This document shows positions 1 to 7,522 of a DNA stretch of 26,700 bases, piece after piece (positions within the stretch are counted from its first letter, which is position 1; the number at the start of each line of letters is the position of its first letter). The position numbers and the translations under genes were made by a program. Origin of the DNA: an uncultured Corynebacterium sp. (GTDB taxonomy: Bacteria > Actinomycetota > Actinomycetes > Mycobacteriales > Mycobacteriaceae); NCBI RefSeq assembly GCF_937999985.1, contig NZ_CALLDG010000088.1, positions 1-26,700 on the forward strand, in the 5' to 3' direction. The notes beneath the pieces were generated by a model. It had not been told where the DNA came from, did not search any database, and worked only from the letters and a program-made list of their open reading frames with translations.

Positions 1-38
1 CAAACTGGGGAATGAATCGTCTACAAACTGAGGGATGA
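1..38. repeat. two direct repeats, 23-bp period, upstream of guaB
   Basis: Two copies of a 15-nt element of the form CAAACTGrGGrATGA start at 1 and 24 and match at 13 of 15 positions. They sit about 170 bp upstream of the guaB start. A 23-bp spacing places both on roughly the same face of the helix, which would suit a regulator site, but I do not recognise the motif. The element may continue left of the window. Confidence 0.45.
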
Positions 39-102
39 GAACGAAGTGCGCGCCCCGCCGCCGCTACCTAACCCCGGCACACAAAAACGCGCTGCAAAGG
101 GT

Positions 103-203
103 TATTCTGTAGTACATCGGCGAAAAGACGGCGAGAACTCCCAGGCGCCCAAGCGCTGGTAGGGAAGCGCCGCAGAATTTTCTAGAGGAAGGTCGGGCAA
201 CCT
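103..203 (+). promoter_or_regulatory. candidate guaB promoter and leader
   Basis: TATTCT at 103-108 fits the TANNNT form of the corynebacterial -10 element and would give a leader of about 90 nt. No good -35 is visible. The leader contains a small hairpin, CCAGgCGC (141-148) pairing with GCGCTGG (153-159) around a CCAA loop. The ribosome binding site AGAGGAAGG (184-192) lies 11 nt before the GTG at 204. I do not recognise a known riboswitch. Confidence 0.35.
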
Positions 204-1754
204 GTGACGAACCCAGAGATGAACGCGAAGATTTACCCAGTTTCCACCGGCGGCGACGACCCCAACAAGGTTGCACTGGTTGGACTGACTTTCGATGACG
301 TCCTGCTGCTGCCCGCCGCTTCCGAGGTGATCCCGTCCGGCGTGGACACCTCCACGAAGTTCACTCGCAACATTGACCTGAACATCCCGGTGGCCTCCGC
401 CGCCATGGATACCGTCACCGAGGCCCGCATGGCCGTCGCCATGGCCCGCCACGGAGGCATCGGCGTGCTGCACCGCAACCTGTCCATCGAGGACCAGGCG
501 CAGCAGGTGGAGATCGTCAAGCGCTCCGAAGCCGGCATGATCACCGACCCGGTCACCGCCTCCCCGGACATGACCATCCAGGAAGTAGATGATCTGTGCG
601 CCCGCTACCGCATCTCCGGCCTGCCGGTTGTGGATGACGAGGGCGTGTTGGTCGGCATCCTCACTAACCGCGACATGCGCTTCGAAAGCGACTTCAGCCG
701 CAAGGTTTCCGAGGCCATGACCCCCATGCCGCTGGTTGTCGCCCAGGAAGGCGTGTCCGCCGAAGCTGCCCTGAGCCTGCTTTCCGAGAACAAGGTGGAG
801 AAGCTGCCGATCGTCGACGGTGCTGGCAAGCTGACCGGCCTGATCACCGTCAAGGACTTCGCCAAGCGCGAGCAGTACCCACTGGCTGCTAAGGATTCCT
901 CCGGCCGCCTGCTGGCCGCCGCTGGTATCGGCACCGGCGAGGACGCCTGGACCCGCGCGGGCAATCTGGTGGATGCCGGTGTGGACGTGCTGATCGTCGA
1001 TACCGCCCACGCCCACAACCGCGGCGTGCTGGACATGGTTTCCCGCGTGAAGAAGGAATTCGGCGACCGCGTAGATGTCGTCGGCGGTAACCTCGCCACC
1101 CGCGAGGCAGCGCAGGCCATGATCGAGGCCGGCGCGGATGCCATCAAGGTCGGCATCGGCCCGGGCTCCATCTGCACCACCCGCGTCGTCGCGGGCGTTG
1201 GCGCCCCGCAGATCACCGCCATCATGGAGGCAGCCGTCCCGGCCAAGAAGGCGGGCGTGCCGATCATCGCCGACGGAGGCATGCAGTTCTCCGGCGACAT
1301 CGCCAAGGCGCTGGCGGCTGGGGCGTCCACAGTAATGCTGGGCTCCATGCTCGCAGGATCGGCCGAGACCCCCGGTGAGATCGTGACCATCAGCGGCAAG
1401 CAGTACAAGCGCTACCGTGGCATGGGCTCCATGGGCGCTATGCAGGGCCGTGGCCTGACCGGCGAGAAGCGCTCCTACTCCAAGGACCGTTACTTCCAGG
1501 CCGACGTGCAGTCCGAGGAGAAGCTGGTGCCGGAAGGCATCGAGGGCCGCGTACCGTTCCGCGGCTCCATCGGCTCGATCCTGCACCAGCAGGTCGGTGG
1601 CCTACGCGCTGCCATGGGCTACACCGGCGCGGCGACGATCCCCGAGCTGCACAACGCACGCTTCGTGCGCATTACTGGCGCGGGTCTGCGCGAATCGCAC
1701 CCGCACGATGTGCAGGGCATCATGGAAGCGCCGAACTACAACCCGAACCGCTAA
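204..1754 (+). CDS. guaB: IMP dehydrogenase
   Basis: This enzyme oxidises IMP to XMP with NAD+, the committed step of GMP synthesis in the cytosol. The 516-residue product has the family layout: a TIM barrel interrupted by a CBS pair at about residues 112-222, the catalytic loop GPGSICTTR with the nucleophile Cys324, the IIADGG phosphate-binding motif, and the RYRGMGSMGAM flap near residue 403. The length is normal for bacterial IMPDH with CBS domains. The GTG at 204 is chosen because AGAGGAAGG lies 11 nt upstream; the in-frame ATG at 219 is 26 nt from that site. It is the catalytically competent paralogue of the guaB3 product 27 bp downstream, and the two are probably co-transcribed. Confidence 0.96.
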   Translation: MTNPEMNAKIYPVSTGGDDPNKVALVGLTFDDVLLLPAASEVIPSGVDTSTKFTRNIDLNIPVASAAMDTVTEARMAVAMARHGGIGVLHRNLSIEDQAQQVEIVKRSEAGMITDPVTASPDMTIQEVDDLCARYRISGLPVVDDEGVLVGILTNRDMRFESDFSRKVSEAMTPMPLVVAQEGVSAEAALSLLSENKVEKLPIVDGAGKLTGLITVKDFAKREQYPLAAKDSSGRLLAAAGIGTGEDAWTRAGNLVDAGVDVLIVDTAHAHNRGVLDMVSRVKKEFGDRVDVVGGNLATREAAQAMIEAGADAIKVGIGPGSICTTRVVAGVGAPQITAIMEAAVPAKKAGVPIIADGGMQFSGDIAKALAAGASTVMLGSMLAGSAETPGEIVTISGKQYKRYRGMGSMGAMQGRGLTGEKRSYSKDRYFQADVQSEEKLVPEGIEGRVPFRGSIGSILHQQVGGLRAAMGYTGAATIPELHNARFVRITGAGLRESHPHDVQGIMEAPNYNPNR

Positions 1755-1781
1755 AGCACGCTTTTAAGGAGCAAGTCAGCC

Positions 1782-2945
1782 ATGCAGGAATACGTTGACA
1801 TCGGACGTGGGCGCGCTGCCCGCCGGGTGTACGGCCTGAACCAAATCGACATCGTGCCGTCCCGGCGCACCCGCAGCTCGCACGATGTGGATACGTCGTG
1901 GAAGATCGACGCTTATTCCTTCGACATCCCAGTGATGACGCACCCGACCGACTCGATCGTCACGCCCGAGTTCGCCATCGAGTTTGGCCAGCTCGGCGGC
2001 CTTCCGGTGATCAATGCCGAAGGCCTCTGGGGGCGCGTGGATGACCTGGATGCCGCCCTGCGCGGGGTTGTTGAAGCTGCTCGCAAGGCAGAGTCCGCGC
2101 TGTTTGATGAGGATGACGCCGCCTCGGACTCAGAGATTTTCGGCGCCAACGCGGAGCTGCAGCGCCTCCACTCCCTGGACCTGAACGTGGACTTGCTGCA
2201 GGAGCGGCTAAACCAAGTGCGGGAATCCGGCGTGCGCTTCGCCGTCCGTGTGTCCCCGCAGAATGCCCGCGAGCTCGCGCCGGCGCTGATCAAGTCCGGC
2301 ATGGACCTGCTGGTGGTTCAGGGTACCCTGGTCTCCGCAGAACACGTGCACCGCGACGGCGAGCCGTTGAACCTGAAGGAGTTCATCGGCAGCCTGGACA
2401 TCCCGGTGATCGCCGGTGGCGTGGTGGACTACACCACCGCCATGCACCTGATGCGCACCGGCGCGGCGGGTGTGATCATTGGCTCTGGCCACACCACCAA
2501 CAACGATTCGCTGGGCATCGACGTACCGATGGCCACCGCCATCGCTGATGCGGCCGCTGCGCGCCGCGACTACCTGGACGAGACGGGCGGCCGCTACGTC
2601 CACATCATCGCCGATTCTTCGCTGCGCAATTCAGGTGACGTAGCCAAGGCCATCGCCTGTGGCGCGGATGCCGTTTCGCTGGGGTTGCCCCTGGCCACTG
2701 CTGCCTCTGCGGGCGCTCCTAACTGGTACTGGCCGTCCACGGCGGGCCACCCGAAGCTGCCGCGTGGCCTGGTGGAAGAGGTAGGCCTGGGGGGCGAGCC
2801 GCTGCCGTTGAAGGAGCTGCTGTTCGGCCCGACTGCCAATCCGGTTGGTGGAGAGAACATTATTGGCGCCCTGCGCCGCTCGATGGCTAAGTGTGGATAC
2901 ACGGATATTAAGAGCTTCCAGAAGGTCGATCTGGTCGTCCGCTAG
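1782..2945 (+). CDS. guaB3: GuaB3, IMP dehydrogenase family protein
   Basis: This is a 387-residue IMPDH/GMP reductase barrel without a CBS pair, the actinobacterial GuaB3 type. It retains barrel motifs such as IPVIAGGVVDYTTAMHL and SGDVAKAIACGADAVSLG. The loop that carries the catalytic Cys in true IMPDH reads GSGHTTNNDS (from residue 234) with no cysteine; the only cysteines are in AIACGAD and MAKCGYT. It is therefore unlikely to be a standard IMPDH. For the family, mycobacterial GuaB3 is known to lack IMPDH activity, and its role is unsettled. The ATG has AAGGAG at 1766-1771, 10 nt upstream. It lies 27 bp after guaB and is probably in the same transcript. The stop region is duplicated (see repeat at 2932). 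Confidence 0.9.
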   Translation: MQEYVDIGRGRAARRVYGLNQIDIVPSRRTRSSHDVDTSWKIDAYSFDIPVMTHPTDSIVTPEFAIEFGQLGGLPVINAEGLWGRVDDLDAALRGVVEAARKAESALFDEDDAASDSEIFGANAELQRLHSLDLNVDLLQERLNQVRESGVRFAVRVSPQNARELAPALIKSGMDLLVVQGTLVSAEHVHRDGEPLNLKEFIGSLDIPVIAGGVVDYTTAMHLMRTGAAGVIIGSGHTTNNDSLGIDVPMATAIADAAAARRDYLDETGGRYVHIIADSSLRNSGDVAKAIACGADAVSLGLPLATAASAGAPNWYWPSTAGHPKLPRGLVEEVGLGGEPLPLKELLFGPTANPVGGENIIGALRRSMAKCGYTDIKSFQKVDLVVR

Positions 2946-2966
2946 TACTTGGTCGTCCGCTAATAC
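2932..2966. repeat. 18-bp tandem duplication over the guaB3 stop codon
   Basis: TGGTCGTCCGCTA occurs at 2932-2944 and again at 2950-2962, each followed by GTAC or ATAC. The unit is 18 bp, so the second copy is in frame with guaB3: the last codons (VVR and stop) are repeated as YLVVR and a second stop (TAA) at 2961-2963. The feature looks like a recent replication-slippage duplication that left the protein unchanged. Confidence 0.85.
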
Positions 2967-2987
2967 AGAAAGACACAACTGATCTGA

Positions 2988-3419
2988 ATGAAGATTTCCC
3001 AGTGGTGGCAGCGCACAACTGACCGGTTGCCGATGCAGCTAGCGGTGCTTTCGTGGGCGTCAATAGTAATCGGCGTGGTGGGCATCATCGTCACGATCGT
3101 GCTCTACCTCGGTTACCAGCCGCAGCACGGCGACGAAACTGTGAAGATGAATGTCGGTGCGACCGGCGTGATGGTGGGGCTGTACTTCTTCGCGTTTGCG
3201 CTGTTCGGGACGATGATTATTCAGGGGCGCACGTGGGGTGTGTCTGGGCTGGTGCTGACGCACATCACGCTGGTGCTGATCACGATTACGGTGATCCAGG
3301 CGGGTGTGTTCTGGCTGGCTATGATCCTCGGTGTGGTGGCGGTGGTGTCGCTGGGGCTGATCTTCTCCCCGCCGTCGATGGACTGGTACAAGCAGCGCTT
3401 CACGGACAGCCGCGGCTAG
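2988..3419 (+). CDS. small integral membrane protein between guaB3 and guaA
   Basis: The 143-residue product has four hydrophobic segments at about residues 17-43, 57-79, 83-103 and 105-126, with short polar loops and a basic cytoplasmic N-terminus (MKISQWWQRTTDRLP). No catalytic motif was seen and I do not recognise a named family; its position between guaB3 and guaA is the main context. It starts 42 bp after the guaB3 stop. The Shine-Dalgarno sequence is weak (AGAAAGA at about 2967-2973, then ACTGATCTGA before the ATG). It could be a transporter accessory or an uncharacterised purine-linked membrane protein, but the sequence does not decide this. Confidence 0.8.
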   Translation: MKISQWWQRTTDRLPMQLAVLSWASIVIGVVGIIVTIVLYLGYQPQHGDETVKMNVGATGVMVGLYFFAFALFGTMIIQGRTWGVSGLVLTHITLVLITITVIQAGVFWLAMILGVVAVVSLGLIFSPPSMDWYKQRFTDSRG

Positions 3420-3455
3420 CGAGCGACCGGTGTGCCCCGTGGCGCGCAGGTGCGT

Positions 3456-3461
3456 TAGAGT
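3456..3461 (+). promoter_or_regulatory. -10 element for leaderless guaA
   Basis: TAGAGT fits the TANANT -10 form and ends 7 nt before the guaA GTG at 3469. Transcription would then begin at or next to the start codon. No convincing Shine-Dalgarno lies in the intervening bases. Confidence 0.5.
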
Positions 3462-3468
3462 TAGGGAC

Positions 3469-5058
<1,590 letters not shown>

Positions 5059-5110
5059 GAGCGGTTTTGCTCCGGACTTAGAGGTTTTTCAGAGGAAACT
5101 TCCGAAATAC

Positions 5111-5139
5111 TGATTTTGTATCGCTAACTAGGTTATGCT
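5111..5139 (+). promoter_or_regulatory. candidate promoter of the secreted-protein gene
   Basis: TATGCT at 5134-5139 is a good -10 element. A weak -35-like TGATTT lies at 5111-5116 with 17 bp between them. The surroundings are AT-rich compared with the flanking genes. The predicted leader is about 48 nt and carries GAAAGG at 5179-5184, 9 nt before the ATG at 5194. Confidence 0.5.
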
Positions 5140-5193
5140 TTAGCGCAAAGTCGTTTGCAGACCTCTGCAAAGTTGATCGAAAGGTATTCCTCT

Positions 5194-5892
5194 ATGGCTT
5201 CTAAGTTTGTTCGTAGCGCAACCGCTATTGCCGCAGCATCTGCACTGGCTTTCGGTGGCGTAAGTGTTGCATCCGCTGCTCCGGCTGGCTCCCTGGGTGG
5301 CCTGACTGGTTCCCTGGGTGGCAAGAAGGATCTGGACGTCCCGCAGGGTGACAAGATCAAGCTGGGTAACGTCGGTGGCCCGGCCTGGAATGTTGACGTG
5401 TATAAGCAGGTTCACGGCGCAACCACCGTTGCTCCGGGCGCTACCGTGAAGACCCGTGTTGAGATTCAGGGTGTGAAGGGTGATACCCGCATCGACGAGG
5501 TCCTTGAGTGGATGCCGAAGGGCTTCAAGCTGGCCAAGGTTGAGCGCATCAAGGGCGGTCTGATCGGCGACTCTGTCCACGAGCTGGGTCAGTCTGAGTA
5601 TGCAGTGAAGCAGACCGATGATCGGACCGAGGTTCGCGTTTCTTGGACGGAGGGTCTGCTGATTAAGAAGAAGCCCACCGTTAATACCGCTACTCCGCTG
5701 CTGCTGGACTTCACCTGGAAGGCTCCGGAGAAGGAGGGTACCTACAAGAACGGTGCAGGTGTGAAGGTCGGCGCTGTTGTGAACAACAACAAGGTCTTCG
5801 ACAACGGTGCCCCGATTGTGGTGAAGAAGGGTGCGGCCCCGGCCGGCTCCGGTGCTTCCGGCAGCCTGTCTGGTAGTCTCTCGGGCTCCTAA
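5194..5892 (+). CDS. secreted protein of unknown function
   Basis: The 232-residue product has a clear Sec signal peptide: basic start (MASKFVRS), alanine-rich core and a cleavage site after VASA at residue 28. The mature part of about 204 residues contains no cysteine. It opens with a duplicated GSLGG element, has a central region rich in alternating polar and hydrophobic residues suggesting an Ig-like beta sandwich, and ends in a Gly-Ser tail with repeated SGSL. No sortase motif or transmembrane anchor is present. The codons favour GGT, GTT, GCT and CTG more than the neighbours do, as in highly expressed corynebacterial genes. It forms a single-gene unit with its own promoter and strong terminator. 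I do not recognise a functional family; a cell-envelope or mycomembrane-associated protein is an inference. The frame extends upstream to 5155, but the ATG at 5194 has the ribosome site and the signal peptide. Confidence 0.85.
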   Translation: MASKFVRSATAIAAASALAFGGVSVASAAPAGSLGGLTGSLGGKKDLDVPQGDKIKLGNVGGPAWNVDVYKQVHGATTVAPGATVKTRVEIQGVKGDTRIDEVLEWMPKGFKLAKVERIKGGLIGDSVHELGQSEYAVKQTDDRTEVRVSWTEGLLIKKKPTVNTATPLLLDFTWKAPEKEGTYKNGAGVKVGAVVNNNKVFDNGAPIVVKKGAAPAGSGASGSLSGSLSGS

Positions 5893-5912
5893 TAAAGGCT
5901 GAAATAGGTTTT

Positions 5913-5955
5913 CGGCCCGCACTCCCCGGCGTTTTTGGGGAGTGCGGGCCGTTTT
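5913..5955 (+). terminator. intrinsic terminator after the secreted-protein gene
   Basis: A perfect 15-bp stem is formed by CGGCCCGCACTCCCC (5913-5927) and its complement (5937-5951) around a 9-nt loop, followed by TTTT at 5952-5955. It lies 20 bp after the stop codon and also separates this gene from the oppositely oriented gene that ends at 5981. Confidence 0.93.
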
Positions 5956-5980
5956 GCTTGCGCGCGGTGCTCTTTGAGCG

Positions 5981-6403
5981 CTACTTCTTCTTGGTTTCGT
6001 CGATCGGCTTGATGTGCGCGGTGCCGTCGATGTGCGGGTAGATAAACCAGGTGTACGCGCTGGCGATGACCCACGCGATGGCCATGAGTACCCACGAGCG
6101 CGTATTTAGCAGGGGGAGTGCCATCAGTGCGATCCATAGCGGGAACAGTGGTGCGACCTGCGCTGCGCTGGTGCGATAGCGTTCGCCACGCTTTTCCACC
6201 TCTGCACGCACTTGCCGGCGGTATGGGTGGCTAAACGTCAGGAGTAGCGCCGCGCCGACGCTGAGGATCAGCACGATAACTTGAAAGCCGGGCGCGAGCG
6301 GCGCGGCCATAATGCCCACTGCCAGACCGAAGAGTACCGAGGCGGCGGCACGCACGGGCGTGGGTGGGGCGATGACGGGCTCGTTGCGGTTTGTTGGGCT
6401 CAT
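5981..6403 (-). CDS. small membrane protein
   Basis: The 140-residue product has four hydrophobic segments arranged as two pairs (about residues 19-35, 42-58, 83-99 and 104-121), separated by a basic stretch near residues 60-80 (HPYRRQVRAEVEKRGERYR). The tail is lysine-rich (DETKKK). It resembles the small, poorly characterised membrane proteins common in corynebacteria; no function can be assigned. The ATG at 6403 follows TAAAAT by 8 nt with no good ribosome site, suggesting a leaderless message. It faces the secreted-protein gene and shares the terminator region. Confidence 0.75.
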   Translation of the reverse strand: MSPTNRNEPVIAPPTPVRAAASVLFGLAVGIMAAPLAPGFQVIVLILSVGAALLLTFSHPYRRQVRAEVEKRGERYRTSAAQVAPLFPLWIALMALPLLNTRSWVLMAIAWVIASAYTWFIYPHIDGTAHIKPIDETKKK

Positions 6404-6411
6404 GGTTGCCC

Positions 6412-6417
6412 ATTTTA
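6412..6417 (-). promoter_or_regulatory. -10 element for the gene at 5981-6403
   Basis: On the minus strand TAAAAT ends 8 nt before the ATG at 6403, a spacing expected for a leaderless or nearly leaderless transcript. Confidence 0.5.
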
Positions 6418-6467
6418 GGTGACGCCACCTTTTCCGCCCCTTTCAACCTGCGTCTTTATCGCCGCGC

Positions 6468-6497
6468 TTGACGCTACTGCGCGGGGAGGGATATATT
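6468..6497 (+). promoter_or_regulatory. imuA' promoter
   Basis: TTGACG (6468-6473) and TATATT (6492-6497) are separated by 18 bp, close to sigma-70-type consensus. The predicted start site near 6504 is just upstream of the LexA box at 6511, so bound LexA would block the start region. The 5' leader would be about 107 nt. Confidence 0.65.
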
Positions 6498-6510
6498 CGA
6501 CCCTATCGAG

Positions 6511-6528
6511 TTAGAACACGTGTTCTAA
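6511..6528. promoter_or_regulatory. LexA (SOS) box of imuA'-imuB
   Basis: TTAGAACACGTGTTCTAA is a perfect 18-bp palindrome containing the actinobacterial SOS core GAAC-N4-GTTC. It lies 83 bp upstream of the imuA' ATG and directly after its promoter. This places the mutasome operon under LexA repression and DNA-damage induction. Confidence 0.92.
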
Positions 6529-6610
6529 TACGTGTTGTGTGCGGGGTATCCCTGTACGAGGGCGCTGATAGAACATGCGGTGTCGGAAAAAGGGAAGGGA
6601 GGTGGCAACC

Positions 6611-7522
6611 ATGGCGCAGTCTGCAGGGGAATCTGCGGCGCAGGCGACGATTGCCAGCTTGCGGCGCAAGATGCAGCAGATCGAATCCGGGGGAGCTCCG
6701 ATGGCCAGCGTCTCGAGTGCGACGGTGCTGGAATCGGCACCGGCGGGGAAGGGGGCGTTACAAAGAAAAGAAGCACAAAGCAAAGAACTGCGCAGAGAAA
6801 ACAGCGTGCGCGTCGCGCCGGTCCCGGCGTGGCTGGCCGAGCACCTGCCGGGTGGCGGGGTGGTGCGTGGGCAGGCGACGCAATTTTCGGATTGTCCGGC
6901 AGTACTGGTGGATATGCTGGCGCACCTGACGGCGCAGGGGATGTGCGTGGCGGTGGTCGATTATCCGCGGCTAGCGATCGCGGCGGTGGCGGCTGCCGGT
7001 GGCAACGTGGAACGGCTGGTGCTGGTGCCGGATTCCACCCCGCACACGGCGGCGGTGCTGGGCACGCTGGTGGAAGGGATGGATGTGGTGCTGTTTGCGG
7101 CGGGCGGACAGTTAGGCAAGCAGGGCGGGCAGAGCGGACAGGGGGGACGGAGTAGTGGTGGTTCCGTAACTCCGACTTTCGCGCGACCTGTGGAGGCGCG
7201 GCTGCGGAAGAGCGAGTGCGCTTTGCTGGTGTGTGGGAAGGCGTGGCCGCAGGCCAGGATGCACGTGGAGCTACAGGTATGCGGTGTGCTGGGGCTGAGG
7301 CGCGGGAGTGGGCGCATCCGCGCCGTGGAGGTCGCGGGGCGCGTGTGGGGTAAGGCTCAGCCGCCGAGTGCGGTGCGGGCGACTATTGGTGCAGAGGATG
7401 TGATTGGTGCAGAGAGCGTAGCGGGCACAGCGGGCACAGTGGGCACAGCGGGCACAGCGGGCACAGCGGGCACAGTGGGCACAGCGGGTACAGAGGATAC
7501 GGCACATGCGTACTCCGGATAG
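6611..7522 (+). CDS. imuA: ImuA', SOS mutasome accessory protein (RecA-like)
   Basis: ImuA' is the RecA-related accessory of the ImuA'-ImuB-DnaE2 translesion mutasome. The 303-residue product begins with the typical helix TIASLRRKMQQIE and has a RecA-like core, but the P-loop position around residue 81 reads GGGVVRGQATQ with no GKS/T, so ATP binding is doubtful. Recognition rests on the weak family pattern, the LexA box and the downstream imuB. The C-terminus from about residue 258 is an unusual repetitive tail (GAED, GAES, then AGT/VGT triplets). The ATG at 6611 is chosen because GGAGGT at 6598-6603 lies 7 nt upstream. The last 17 bp overlap imuB, implying translational coupling. Confidence 0.82.
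   Translation: MAQSAGESAAQATIASLRRKMQQIESGGAPMASVSSATVLESAPAGKGALQRKEAQSKELRRENSVRVAPVPAWLAEHLPGGGVVRGQATQFSDCPAVLVDMLAHLTAQGMCVAVVDYPRLAIAAVAAAGGNVERLVLVPDSTPHTAAVLGTLVEGMDVVLFAAGGQLGKQGGQSGQGGRSSGGSVTPTFARPVEARLRKSECALLVCGKAWPQARMHVELQVCGVLGLRRGSGRIRAVEVAGRVWGKAQPPSAVRATIGAEDVIGAESVAGTAGTVGTAGTAGTAGTVGTAGTEDTAHAYSG
7421..7492 (+). repeat. 9-bp tandem repeat, eight units, in the imuA' 3' end
   Basis: Eight in-frame copies of GCGGGCACA, with GTG replacing GCG in two units and GGT replacing GGC in the last, encode alternating AGT and VGT tripeptides. Just upstream, ATTGGTGCAGAG is repeated at an 18-bp interval (around 7384 and 7402). The array ends 13 bp before the imuB start, so its length could vary between strains by slippage without breaking the frame. 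Confidence 0.93.

Noticed and set aside
102..1586. Long minus-strand open frame (494 codons) opposite guaB
   Set aside because: It is the antisense shadow of a high-GC gene. Its translation is rich in His, Gly, Asp and Ala with no domain, while the + strand is a complete IMPDH.
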